From: Neonectria sp. B-13
Lineage: Eukaryota > Ascomycota > Sordariomycetes > Hypocreales > Nectriaceae
Length of the DNA: 64,000 nt
Direction of reading: 5' to 3'
Assembly (NCBI GenBank): GCA_002682825.1
Contig: NOKP01000016.1
Coordinates: 344,591-408,590 of the forward strand
Shown: piece after piece, positions 20,557 to 30,758 of the stretch
Position numbering within the stretch: position 1 is the stretch's first letter
How the letters are laid out: every line of letters begins with the position of its first letter
The notes under the pieces: model-generated
Seen by the model: only the letters and a program-made list of their open reading frames with translations
What the model was told of the DNA's origin: nothing
Database searches by the model: none
Position numbers and translations under genes: made by a program

Positions 20557-23477
20557 ATGGCAATCATGGCTTCGCCTACCCCAGACGCTCCCGTGGTGGA
20601 CACCAAGTCGCGCGACTCGGTGTCGGAAAAGGAACAGAAATCTGAGGTCAACGGGTAAGTTCTCCCCGAGCTCTGTTTGTGTTTGCCCACGCGTTCACTG
20701 CGCGTGCGCGACCGTTGCATCCCCTCGCATCTCCCCATCAGCAGATGCTGACCCGCTCGCTTTTCCAGCCATGCGACTCCTGTCGATCCCAAGGACGAAT
20801 CCGAAAAGCCCGCCGTAAACGGAAACAAGGATCACGTCGTCACCAACGGAGTCACCAACGACACCCAAATGGAGAACGGCGACGCCCAGACCGAACCGGC
20901 CAACGAAGCTGCCAATGAGACGGTTAAGGATGAGGAGACCACAGAGGAGTCAAGTACTGTCACGAAGGCAGAGCCTACCACCGAGGAGTCGACAAAAACC
21001 GATGAGTCAAAATTCAAGAGTGAGGAGCCCGCACCATCGGAGGATGTGGAAATGATGGATGCGACGCCTCCAAGCGACATTAAACCCGTGAAGGACGAAT
21101 CCGAGGGAGCACCTACGACCACAGAGAAAGAGTCTGGAAAAGATTCTGAAATGCCTGACAAGCCCTCCGACGCACCTACCCCTACTGAAAAGGTCAACGG
21201 CACCAATGAGGCTGTTCCCACATCCGACGACACTGCACTTCCTACCTCCGAAGTTGATCTGCAACCCGCCAGCCTTTCGCAACTTGCCATCGAGCCCGAT
21301 AAGGCGGAGTCTGCTACCCCCAAGCCTTCCATCGAAGTCACAATGGAGGATGCGCCCACCACAGTCGATGTATCCATCTCCACCAAGGTCGCACGTGAGC
21401 GAGAGGACGATGCAACCGACGAGCGAGCACCCAAGAGAGCCAAGACAGAACCAGCCGAAGACGAGCCTGCTCCCGCCCTGGTCGTCGCTTCATCGGCCCC
21501 TGCAGAGGCGGTTTCGCAGTCAGAGACTTCTTCACCATTTACTCGACTAGCCAAGTGGGATGACCCTGAGTTTAACAGTCAGAAGATTACGGCCTACCAG
21601 CGTCGCGAGATTCGCAAGGTGCTCGGTAGAATCAAGAAGACGAAGCAGGGTGGTCATTTCCGGGACTCTGTCCAGAAGCTCTGGCCGGGTCTTTGGGAGA
21701 GTTATCTCGCTAAGATCGAGAAGCCCACGGATCTGTCTGAGATTGATCGGACTGTGCGTGATCCCAACGGCGCCTACGTTACGATTTCACACTTCAAGAA
21801 GGACCTAGTCCTCATGTATGACAACACGTTGGCTTTCAACGGCCAGCAGCACGACGTGACGAACGCCGCCCGAGGATCTATTCGAGCCATCTGGGAGGAC
21901 GTCATCACAATTCCTCAGGAGGAACCAACCAAGCCTAAGCCTGCTCCTAAGCAAAAAGCCCCTCGCGAGTCCCGAACCGCCCACGTCGAACCAGCCCCCA
22001 CCGTTAAAAAACAGTTGTCCGCCCCGGTACCAAGCCCTGTCGTCGAGGCACCTCCTAAGCAGAGTTCTTTTGCTCAAGATCAGGCTAATGATTTGCGACG
22101 GGCATCTATGGTCACCGATGGTGACAGACCCAAGCGTACTGTGCGTGCCCCCAAGCCCAAGGATATCGACTACACGACTAAGCCCTCACAAAAGAAGCTC
22201 AAGCCCGAACTGCTGTTCTCTAAGGAAATCCTCAGCGAGATGATGCACCCTAAGAACAAGCACATTAACTCTTGGTTCATGGAGGCGGTCGACGCCGAGG
22301 GTCTTGGCATCCCCCATTACTACTCCTATATCAAGAAGCCCATGGACTTGGGTAAGGTGCAGCGCATGTTGGCAGCCGGCGATATCACTAGCTTTAAGGA
22401 ATTCGATAAGAACGTCCGGCTTGTCTTCAGCAACTGCTACGCGTTCAATGGCACCGTTGATCAGGGGAACGCGGTGTCCTTCGTGGCCAAGCAACTAGAG
22501 GACTTTTACAATGCCCAGATGAAGCGCAAGGACTCGTGGCTGGCCAAGTATGCCGAAGCCCATGCCCCTCCCCCCACCTCCCACGCCAGTGATGAGGAGG
22601 AGGAAGAAGAGGAGTTTGAGAGCAGGGAGGTGGCTGCACCGACTGTCGATTCCTCTAAGGAAGTGCGAGAGCTCGAGGCCAAGTTGCGGGAGGAGAGCGA
22701 GAAGCTCACCGACCTATTTGCGGCAGACTCTCCCAACCAGAGCCTTATCATGGTCCAGCAAGGTATCCTCAAGATGGTGCAGGAGGCGCTCCTCAAGGCC
22801 AAGCAGTCGCTCAGCGAATACCGCCAGAAGCATGACAAGCCGAGCAAGAAGGCCAGCAAGCCGAGCAAGTCCAAGCCATCGAGCAGCTCAGCTCCACGAA
22901 AGCCCACTGGCAACGCGGCCCCCAAGAAATCTGGCGGCACCAAGAAGGCAGCTCCTAAGAGGAACCTGAATGCAGCAGACAAAGACCAGATCGCGAACGC
23001 CATCAACGATCTCGAGTACCCTCACCTTGACCGCGCGATCGATATCATTAAGCGTGACACGGGGCAGGCTGTAAGTCTTTCTTGTTCAACTGCCAACCCG
23101 AATGGTGACTGACATATCTGCAGGAGAACAACGATGGCGAACTCGAACTTGACATTGACCAACTTAGTAACGACGCGTTGCTCAAGCTCTGGGAGCTCTG
23201 CAAAAAAGTGCTTCCAGGTTTCGGCAAAGACTCGACGGGGCCGGTCTCTTCCCCCGAGGTGACTCGCACGGCCTCGGGCAAGCAACCCAAGAATGCGGCG
23301 AAACCCAAGAAGAACAAGCCCATGAGCGCCCGCGAACAGGAAGAGCGCATCGCCCAACTCCGAGGCCTGCGTGACCTTTACAAGCCAGGACAGGATTCTG
23401 GCGATGGCCAGAATGTGACGCAGGCGCCGACCCCGACGGCCGAGTCGAGTGATGACTCGGACTCGGAAGAAGAGTAA
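20557..23477 (+). CDS. bdf1: BET-family double-bromodomain protein (Bdf1-like)
   Basis: Nuclear reader of acetylated histones of about 917 residues; in yeast Bdf1 works with TFIID and the SWR1 complex. Three exons: 20557-20654, 20769-23070 and 23124-23477, with introns of 114 and 53 nt (GTAAGT donors, both phase-consistent). Residues 1-270 are acidic, Thr/Glu-rich and disordered. Bromodomain 1 spans about 310-415 and shows the divergent form normal for filamentous fungi (HFRDSVQKLWPGLW, then LAFNGQQHDV). Bromodomain 2 spans about 507-617 with the canonical YYSYIKKPMDLGKV and NCYAFNGTVDQGNAV, including the acetyl-lysine-binding Asn. A short acidic and coiled stretch, Lys/Ser-rich segments, and an ET domain (about 767-840, interrupted by intron 2) follow. 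The C-terminus is a Ser/Asp/Glu tail ending SDDSDSEEE. Domain order is exactly that of BET proteins. The first Met or the fourth residue Met could initiate. Confidence 0.93.
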
Positions 23478-25072
23478 AGCAGACCGTCATATGGTCGATG
23501 GAACGAGTGTATAAATTTGAGCATGGACCAGGAGTTGCTTGGCTGTGGATGGGAGCGTGATTCGCCATTATACCCGGCCACATGGCTACTCGTATCTTGC
23601 TTGCTCTTGGCCATCTCGATGCCTGCCGAAGACTCGTCGAGTACGCCACATAGTCTCTGAGAGGGCCCGGCCAGCGTCGACATGACGGATTTTAATAGTG
23701 TGCTGGCATTGTCTTTTGGGCAACGAGTATTTCTTGGACCAAAGCGCGATACCTGTATCGGCAGACTCCAAACCGCAGAAGACGAGGTTGTTGACGGCTG
23801 GGAATGGGATTACCTCAGCAGTACACAACATATGCTGCGTCGCGGCGAGGAAGGGAAGGCGTGGGGAGGACGATCGGGACTTTGCTTGGTCTTGCTTGCC
23901 AGAGGGCAAGGGAGGATTGCAGTAGGCGCCTCGGCAACTACACGTAGGCAGTGTAGAACTAAATGTATACTAAGCTCTTCGCTTGCATACTGTCTGTGCC
24001 TTGCCGTGATGTCGATGTTGGTGTTGACGTAGGCCGGTTCTGTCGGTTCTGTCGGGTTGATTGCTTCGAATGGATGCTGAGTGTGACGATGAGCAGGGAT
24101 GTAATGAAGACTGCCGACTGCCGGGGTGTCTCGACCACAGTGGCGAGACAGTCGAGCCATGAGGGTTGCATTGATCAAGCCGAAACGCAGAGGCCTGGGG
24201 GAATCCCGACGACGGTGGGGCCAGGGTAGTCAGCCAGTCGAAGTCGTTGATAGGAGGAGACAGCCATGAGCGTTAGGGAAAGAGAGGGAATGAGTGGGTG
24301 GGTGATTCAGTCGAGTGGGATGTCCTGGTCCTTGCTGTGAGGGAGAGTGGTGTGTCTTGTCTTGGAGGGTTTCCCAGGGGAGATGGAAGTCGACTTTCAG
24401 AAGCTGAGGCTCATTGTTTCCGAGAACGAGTTGAACCGTGATGAACTGCCCGTGAGCCGCTTGACGACGGGTGCTTCAGCTTCAGCTTCAGGGGCGCCAT
24501 GGTCGCTTTGAGCCTGTGGATTTCGGTCGAGATGAAGATTTCAGTGCTCAAAACCGGGGCGACGCCGAAGCGGGGGCAGTCAAACCAAGTAGGGTAGACA
24601 GCTGACCCTCTGACCACATACGGTAGGGAGGGAGGAAAGAAGAGAGAGTAATAGGGAAGACAGCGATGTGAAGAAGGGGATCGGACACCAGAGACGGACG
24701 GTATGAAGGCGATTGTGTGTGATCTCTGCAATAGGAGAAGACAATGGTGAAAGGGAGGAGGACTGATGATCTGTTGGTGGGATTGTGTGGGTTCTGGAAA
24801 ATCTGGAGAGGGATGGTTGTGGGCGGTGGTTTTTTGGGTGTGGTTTTTAGGTGTGGTTTTTAGGGAGGGGGGGTTGAATTTGCCTGGGAAGGTGCAGACA
24901 AACCTACAGTGCCTGAAGTGCCTGGAGTGCCTGGAGTGCCTGAAAGCCAGAGGTACCCAGGTATGAATACACCACACGACCTCGACGACACATCGCCACA
25001 ACCGTCTCGCTTTACTCCGTGAATACCTATTCTATCCAACTAAGGTATCTACTTATTCAATCGAATCTGCTT
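23478..25072. other. Convergent intergenic region
   Basis: About 1.6 kb between two genes that face each other. I see no gene. It contains a nine-base tandem repeat at 24909-24944 (listed) and a G-rich stretch near 24830-24880. The minus-strand frame at 24411-25001 translates to low-complexity His/Arg/Ser/Pro sequence and is not a plausible protein. Confidence 0.55.
24909..24944. repeat. Tandem repeat of nine bases, GTGCCTGRA x4
   Basis: Four contiguous units: GTGCCTGAA, GTGCCTGGA, GTGCCTGGA, GTGCCTGAA. Non-coding; a small minisatellite. Confidence 0.85.
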
Positions 25073-26073
25073 CTACTCTTCCCAAGCCGTCGGCACAGGA
25101 ATCTTCCTCCGCAATCTCTGGCAAATTGCCACATAGTCCTCCTCGTTCTCCGCCGTCACCTCCCCGTGCCTCACCAGGAAGTCGATCATGACGGGGCACA
25201 CGTTGGGCTTGAACTCGCCCGCCAGCATCCGCTGCCGCACCTCGTCACACCCCATGAGCACGAACTCCTCCACCTCGCCGTCTCCCGGCGTCGGGATCAC
25301 GTCGCCCGGCATCTCCAGGTCGTACACGTAGAGGATGTCTGAGTGCATCAGCCCGCTCTGCTCCTTGCGGTTCGCCAGCGTCACGGCGCCCACGGCCTTG
25401 ACGCTCGCGCGGACCAGCGTTTCTGGCAGGCAGGCCTCCTCCATTGCTTCGGCGAGGATGCAGTCGAGCGGCGTATCGCTCGACTTGATGCCGCCGGCCA
25501 CGGTGCTGTCGAGCATGCCCGGGAACGTGAACAGCGACCGGCTGCGGCGAGCCACCCAGATCTGGATGCTGCCGTCGGGGGCACGCACGTAGCCGGTCAG
25601 GTGGGCTCCCCGGGTCGCGATGCCGAAGAGAGGCGCCGCGTATCGCTCGACCTGGACGAACTCGCGGGTTCCGAGGACGAGGAAGTACTCGCTGTGCTCC
25701 TGGTGCAGAATGGGGAACACGTCGTCGAGGATGGCTACGTCCACGGCCTGCTGGAACGCCTCGTTGGCATGGGCCGTGAGAGTCACCCCAGCGGGCGGCA
25801 CAACCAAAGTCACGGTCCGGCCCTCGTGATCGATGGAAAAGGTCTTCGGCCACGGCATCACGGCCACGGTGTCCGGGTGGACGTAGCCATAGGTCCGGGA
25901 GTCCGGGGCGATGTGCAGGCGGTAGTATGGGTGACAGTCCGTCTCGAAGCTCAGGGGGACACTAATGGGTTTGACATGGTGAGATTGCCGCCACAAACGG
26001 GGACGAGGATGGCTTACTTGTCGATCAGAGCGATGAGGTCGAGCAGTTTGCAGGGCGGTGATAGAGCGGCCAT
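25073..26073 (-). CDS. DUF4743/Nudix hydrolase (Tnr3 C-terminal-like)
   Basis: Predicted 314-residue Nudix hydrolase in two exons, 26073-26018 and 25961-25073, with a 56-nt GTAAGC...TAG intron (26017-25962). The spliced N-terminus MAALSPPCKLLDLIALIDN is in frame and replaces a longer unspliced frame. Residues 1-135 match the DUF4743 layout (LLDLIALIDN start, PYYRLHI, YGYVHPDTV). The Nudix fold follows, with the box at about residues 175-197 after FPGMLDSTVAGGI. Relatives include the C-terminal half of fission-yeast Tnr3 and budding-yeast YJR142W, which act on oxidised thiamine diphosphates. The metal-binding acidic residues Glu190, Glu193 and Glu194 are present. Compared with the consensus GX5EX7REUXEEXGU, the first Glu is Asp181, the Arg is Ala189 and the late Gly is Cys196, so activity may be altered. 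It is divergently arranged with the hydrolase gene at 26655. Confidence 0.85.
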
Positions 26074-26654
26074 GGTGGGGCCGGAATTGAAGATGACGGA
26101 GGAACTTGAAGCCAAATTCGGGCAAGATTGACTCGAGATGCTGGTTCTTGGCTGGACTATTACTCAAGTGGGGGATGTTCGGTGAGATGAACAACACTTC
26201 ACTCTCGAGTCCTATGCTTATCTGCCTTAAAGCCGTGAATCACCCGGCCTTTTGCTTGGAGCGAGCGGGCTGTGTGGAGGGACGAAGTCGCGAGAATAGC
26301 ACCAATCGATTTGATGATCGACAGAAACGGGCAGTGCCAGCCATTAGCATCAGCGGCTGACGTAGGACTAACACGGCAAGCAGCCTCAAGAATAAGGGTT
26401 ACAGGAGTAATCTCCAGCTGAGTGAGCCTCGTCTTCATTGGATGGTGAGAGAGGGGAAGAGCCTCACCGGCTTCTTCCTCCGTCTTGCAGCTCTACCCGA
26501 AAAGGCACCAAGGATCCAATATGAGATGCAACTCACTCTATTAAGAGCCCTATTGAAGCGCGAGATCTTCGCCCAACTCTCTCCAGGATCAAGACATCTA
26601 CTTTTAAATGCATGCACCGTCATATTGACTCGCATCGAATAGTATCCCAGCATC
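26074..26654. promoter_or_regulatory. Divergent promoter between the Nudix and beta-lactamase-like genes
   Basis: These 581 bp separate two start codons on opposite strands. A CCAAT pentamer at about 26515 and a TTTTAAAT stretch near 26602 are candidate core elements for the rightward gene. I see no inverted repeat of note. Confidence 0.4.
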
Positions 26655-27997
26655 ATGGACAAACTCAACACCATCCTCCAAGAGCACGTCGCCCAAGGAG
26701 ACGACACGGCCAACAAGCTCCTCGGAGCCTCCTTCATAGTCGTCAACTCAACAGGCACGTCGATCTATCTAGCTTCTCGCACGACACTATGCTGACGTGC
26801 TCTTGCACAGGCGTCGTTTACTCTGGTGCAGCCGGCCGCATCGGCTTTGACACCGACGCAAAGCCGTTCCAGGCCGATTCCTTTGGCTGGCTTGCGTCGT
26901 TAACCAAGATCATCACCGTTACCAGTATCATGCAAATTGTCGAGCAAGGCTTGATTGGGCTTGACGATGACGTGCGACCACTTATCCCCGAGCTGGCTGC
27001 CATGCAGATTCTCCGTGGTTTTGATTCCGACGATAAGCCTATCCTAGAGGACAATACCAAGCACATAACACTACGGTGGGCAGGCCGCCAAACACTTGAT
27101 AATCAAAGCCACCGCTGACCTCTTCAGAATCCTCCTTACACACACTCTCGGCCTAGGTTACGACATTGCTGACCCAGACCTCGTCAAGTGGTCCAAGTCC
27201 GTCGGCCGCACCGCCACCAACCTGGACTGGACCCGCGACGGCTTCAACACCCCCCTCAAGTTTGCCCCCGGCGAGGGATGGTACTACGGCGCCGCTGTGG
27301 ACTGGGCCGGCCAGGTTCTCGAACGGGTCACGGGGAAGACGCTGAGCGAGTACATGCAGGGAAACATCTTCGAACCGCTCGGCATGGACGATACCGGCTT
27401 CTGGCCCGAGAAGCTTCCCCATACGGCAGACCGCACTGTGGCGTGCGCATACCGCGAGGGCGACAAGCTCAAGCCCGGCCCACTGCCTCCGCCCAAGGAG
27501 CACGAGATGGAGAGCGGCGGCGCAGGCATCTTCTCAACTGCACACGACTATGCCGTCTTCTTCCGCGGCTTCCTGCAAGGCAAGCTTGTCAAGGGGGAGA
27601 CTCTTCAGACAATGTTCACGCCGCAGCTCAACGAGGCCCAAAGCTCTATGCTCGAGATGATTTGCTATAACCCGGGAATCCAGGACGGCTTCGCCCCCGA
27701 GTTCCCTACCGGCCTGAAACTCAACCACGGCATCGGCGGCGTCATCAACCTCGAGGACGTGCCCGGCAAGCGGCGCAAGGGGAGTCTCATGTGGAGCGGC
27801 ATGTGTAACAGCCGCTGGGTAAGTCGGAACCCCTCAGCAGATGGGAATTTGTGACTGACGTGTTGCAGTGGATCGACCGCGAGACGGGTATTGCAGGCGT
27901 CTTGGTACTCAATGTCCAACCGCATGGTGACCCCGTCGTCAAGAGGCTGTACAACGAACTCGAGCTGGCAGTCTACGACGCCCTCGGGAAACAGTAG
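26655..27997 (+). CDS. Serine beta-lactamase/transesterase-like hydrolase (class C fold)
   Basis: Predicted 394-residue serine hydrolase of the class C beta-lactamase/penicillin-binding-like superfamily, the group that includes fungal acyltransferase LovD. Four exons: 26655-26754, 26811-27075, 27128-27818, 27869-27997. The catalytic motif SxxK is Ser63-Leu-Thr-Lys66 in WLASLTKI. The second motif is WYYGAAVDW with Tyr174/Tyr175, followed by VLERVTGKTLSEYM and IFEPLGMDDTGF. The third (KTG-equivalent) element is His322-Gly323 in NHGIGGVI. No signal peptide is visible, so the enzyme is probably cytosolic. Intron 1 (26755-26810) starts with GCACGT: only a GC donor joins the two frames to give NSTGVVYSG. 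Introns 2 and 3 use GT donors. No polyketide or peptide synthase lies nearby, so a LovD-like role is unsupported; esterase activity on an unknown substrate is the safe reading. Confidence 0.87.
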
Positions 27998-28021
27998 TAT
28001 CCCCTGCAGGTGTAAACAATA

Positions 28022-29401
28022 TCATTGCTCATCCTCTTCCTCTCCAAACAACCCATCCGTGTCCATGGCCTCCAGCGTGTTTTCCAGCACCTTTCTACAC
28101 CGTGCCCGATAGTCCAACGCCAGCTGCTGGTTCCGCGTCAGATCTCCGCCGCCCACTACCTCGACGTCCGTCTCGTCCAGCCGTTCCAGCTCCTGCATGA
28201 CCTTGTGCTGGATGATGGCCGCCGTCTGCTGCAGATACACACGGCCCTCGTCGGCGACCTTGCCGCCGAAGAATGAGTCTCGCCGCGCCTGTTCCGCCGC
28301 GTCGCCCTGCAGGCTGGCGTCGACGGGGATGAGCTGCGCGTGCTGCGGCGGCGACGCGAGCGTGCAGAATATATCCCACACCATGTCGTGCTGGACGTGC
28401 TGGAAGGCTCCGAGCACGGCGGCCGACTCGCTGAGCTGGACGGTCTGCTTGGACCGCGCGAGGAGCGAGCTGGGGTGGCGTATGGGACGCAGGGAGATGT
28501 AGTACTCTTCCATGGCTTCGGCGGAGGCGGCCTGCCGCTTGCGCACGTGGACGTAGTCGTTGTGCAGCGCTTCCGTCTCGGGGAGCATGAAGCCGTAGCC
28601 CAGGAGCAGCTCGGCGTTGGTCTTCAGGCTGTAGTTGTTGAAGATCTGCTCGCCGGGCTGGTACGCCCTCGCCACCTTGAGGTCGCAGCACGCCCGGCCC
28701 TCGTCGAGCTCCCATCGGACCTCCTCCGTCATGTCATGGTTGCCCACGTCGAACAGCGGCAGCAGCACGGAGAAGTCGTCGATGCCCACGCCCGCGGGCA
28801 GCGTCTCGCTGGTGAGGACGAGGCTCGGGCGGAAGCTGCGGCTGGAGAAGATGCTGTACGCCCAGTGGTACAGGGGCAGCTGGAGCTGCGCTGCCAGACC
28901 GGGCTCCCAGGCGTCGGCGGCGAGCAGCTCCTGGGCGGCCTTGAACTCGCGCTTGAGGTTGGAGCGGGTCTGGGCAACGCCGACTTCGACGTTGGTGCCG
29001 TCGAGCAGCTCGGCGTCGTCGGCGGGCCAGAACGGCGGGAGGGTCCACGCAGCGAGATGGTCCGGCTGGGGCAGCGCACGGATGTACGGCGCCCAGAATG
29101 AGTCGGCGTCCAGGAGGAAGTGCTTGGCGAGGACGAAGCGGCCGACGACGTGCGGCGGCGTCTGCGCGAGGAAGCGAGCGGGGAACGGCCGCGGGTCATC
29201 CCGCCCGGGCAGGGCGTTGAGGTACGACAGCGTCAGGGCGGTGGGCAGGCTGACGATGGGCTCGAAGGGCCGAGTGCCGACGTCGGCGTCGGGGTTGACG
29301 CGGAACGAGAGGCCGGTGGTGGCGTCTTGGTAGACTTGCACGGATGGGTGGAGGTGGGCGCCGTGGGAGGTGGCCCAGGCGACCAGCTGGGGAGCAGCCA
29401 T
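28022..29401 (-). CDS. SET-domain protein lysine methyltransferase (Rubisco-LSMT/SETD6-like)
   Basis: A single exon encoding 459 residues with an MAAPQLVAWATSHGA start. The order of motifs is that of split SET domains of the SETD6/RKM/Rubisco-LSMT class: an N-terminal SET part with VSLPTALTLSYLNAL, a long helical insertion, then the catalytic core with LLPLFDVGNHD (the NH motif contacting S-adenosylmethionine) and FNNYSLKTNAELLLGYGF (Tyr and Asn of the cofactor/lysine pocket). A helical C-terminal substrate-binding region follows, ending in EEDEQ. Members methylate ribosomal proteins, elongation factors or chromatin proteins, in cytosol or nucleus; the target here is unknown. The stop codon lies only 24 bp from that of the convergent hydrolase gene. 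The leader, read on the coding strand, carries a CT dinucleotide run. Confidence 0.85.
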   Translation of the reverse strand: MAAPQLVAWATSHGAHLHPSVQVYQDATTGLSFRVNPDADVGTRPFEPIVSLPTALTLSYLNALPGRDDPRPFPARFLAQTPPHVVGRFVLAKHFLLDADSFWAPYIRALPQPDHLAAWTLPPFWPADDAELLDGTNVEVGVAQTRSNLKREFKAAQELLAADAWEPGLAAQLQLPLYHWAYSIFSSRSFRPSLVLTSETLPAGVGIDDFSVLLPLFDVGNHDMTEEVRWELDEGRACCDLKVARAYQPGEQIFNNYSLKTNAELLLGYGFMLPETEALHNDYVHVRKRQAASAEAMEEYYISLRPIRHPSSLLARSKQTVQLSESAAVLGAFQHVQHDMVWDIFCTLASPPQHAQLIPVDASLQGDAAEQARRDSFFGGKVADEGRVYLQQTAAIIQHKVMQELERLDETDVEVVGGGDLTRNQQLALDYRARCRKVLENTLEAMDTDGLFGEEEDEQ

Positions 29402-29872
29402 TGGGGAGATTTTTTTCTTCTACTTGTGGTTGTATGTTCTTGGTTGCCGGTAGAAAGAGAGAGAGAGAGAGAGAGTCGTGGATAACTTAGTTGGCTGGGC
29501 AAGGTGCTGTTGTGGGTTTGGCCCAGGGCTGCAGGTAGGAAAAATCTTGGATGGCGGGCGGGTTCACCATGAGGTTTAATCAAGCAGCAGGTTCGTAGGG
29601 CCGAACAAGTAAGACAGAGACAGTCAAGAACTCAACAATTGCTATATTAGAAGCAGCAAGTAATCTCAGTTGAAGTTTACGTCTTCATTCATAGTAAGTA
29701 CCCAGACATGACATGACGTCGGTCTCGTTCAGGTCATGACGTGCGGGTTGTCTCACGTGACTTCGCGACCACATCCCGCTGCTGTACTTGGTCCCTCCCG
29801 TCTAGGTCACACGAAGATATCCATCATCTTGAGAGGACGGGAAGCAGCTTTTGCACCTGCCTACTCACTCAC
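29402..29872. other. Upstream region of the SET gene with a (GA)n run
   Basis: About 470 bp between two minus-strand genes. It carries a GA dinucleotide repeat at 29457-29475, about 60 bp upstream of the SET start codon (CT-rich on the coding strand). AT-rich sequence near 29630-29700 may include the terminator of nothing visible and the SET promoter. No gene is seen. Confidence 0.5.
29457..29475. repeat. GA dinucleotide microsatellite
   Basis: Nine to ten GA units lie in the presumed 5' leader or core promoter of the SET-domain gene. Pyrimidine-rich (CT) leaders on the coding strand are common in filamentous fungi. Confidence 0.8.
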
Positions 29873-30346
29873 TCACTCCGCCGCGCTCTCCTCCTTCACC
29901 ACGCTCGGCAGCCGCAGCCGGCGAACAGGCAGCAGAAGCGCCAGCTCGTCAGCGGCAAACCCGTAGAAGAACAGGCGGTGCCCCTGCGCCGGGTCGTCGT
30001 CCATGTCGTCGATGACCAGCCGCAGGTGCTGGATCAGCAGCACGATGCACGCCACCTGCAGGTACTCCGGGTACTCCTCGTGCTGCAGCAGCACCTCCGT
30101 GTCCAGGTGCCACTCCAGCACCGCCGAGCGCGCCTTGGCCTGCATGTCGCGCCAGTGGGCTCCGATGTCGTGGTCCGGGTCTGGTACATGTTAGCCGTTG
30201 CAGCTCTGTTACTTGGGAGAGTGTAAGTATTGACCGCCCGGATATTGCAGCCACGGAATGTTCAGCGACAGCAACATGTTTCTAGAAATCCAGTCCAGCT
30301 CCCTGCCGGTGCAGATCGGGCCGTCGCCATATTGAGGAGCGTCCAT
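29873..30346 (-). CDS. Small predicted protein of unknown function (139 residues)
   Basis: Two exons, 30346-30235 and 30180-29873, joined by a 54-nt intron (30234-30181) with a good branch site (GCTAAC) and CAG acceptor but a weak GTCAAT donor. The joined frame reads MDAPQYGDGPICTGREL at the start and continues through LQYPGDPDHDIGAHW across the splice. The body is probably helical (residues about 50-100), with an EWHLDTEVLLQHEEYPEYL stretch and an acidic IDDMDDDP loop, and ends in EESAAE. No signal peptide, metal-binding motif or known domain is visible. The protein-like composition over both exons and the phase-correct join are the reasons for calling it. I do not recognise the family. Confidence 0.55.
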
Positions 30347-30758
30347 TGCTACGTTTGCGAATTTGTTATAGTTGCCAGTTCATGGACGTGCTTCTTGACG
30401 TTTTTATCATCATGCCGACTGACTGAATCAATGCTGCCTCAACTTGATCCCCCCTCGGCCCAGATGAACGCAGGCAAGTCACTGCGGCCGCCGACATCAC
30501 GAGGCTTCAACACGCTCCAGCACCTCAAACAACGAGTCAAGAAGCTTGGCCTTGGGCCCAATGCTATTGGAAGAGCTATATATCAACCATGACTGAATCC
30601 AGCACCTTAATCCTCCTCTTTGACAGTGCACCCTCGCTTCACCCCCTCCGCTCGAAACAGTTCTGTATTTTTTCGCTGGTCGTGGCTCTCTGCCGTTTAT
30701 CCAAGAAAGACTATCATCACACCTCTAGACAACCCAACTACGTGCATTCCTGGCTTTC
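30347..30758. other. Intergenic region between the small gene and the Hsp70-like gene
   Basis: About 410 bp containing the promoter of the small minus-strand gene and the 3' region of the Hsp70-like gene. A TATATA at about 30570-30577 lies roughly 225 bp upstream of the small gene's start. Nothing else stands out. Confidence 0.45.

Noticed and set aside
20832..21554. A 240-codon minus-strand Ser/Val-rich frame inside the BET gene
   Set aside because: It is the complement of the acidic low-complexity N-terminus of the bromodomain protein.
24411..25001. A 196-codon minus-strand frame between the BET and Nudix genes
   Set aside because: Contains HSRHSRHFRH-type repeats from the nine-base tandem array and otherwise Ser/Pro/His noise.
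25343..26131. A 262-codon plus-strand frame opposite the Nudix gene
   Set aside because: Antisense shadow; the minus strand has DUF4743 and Nudix features and a clear intron.
28340..29101. A 253-codon plus-strand frame opposite the SET gene
   Set aside because: Antisense shadow caused by high GC at third codon positions; no family features.
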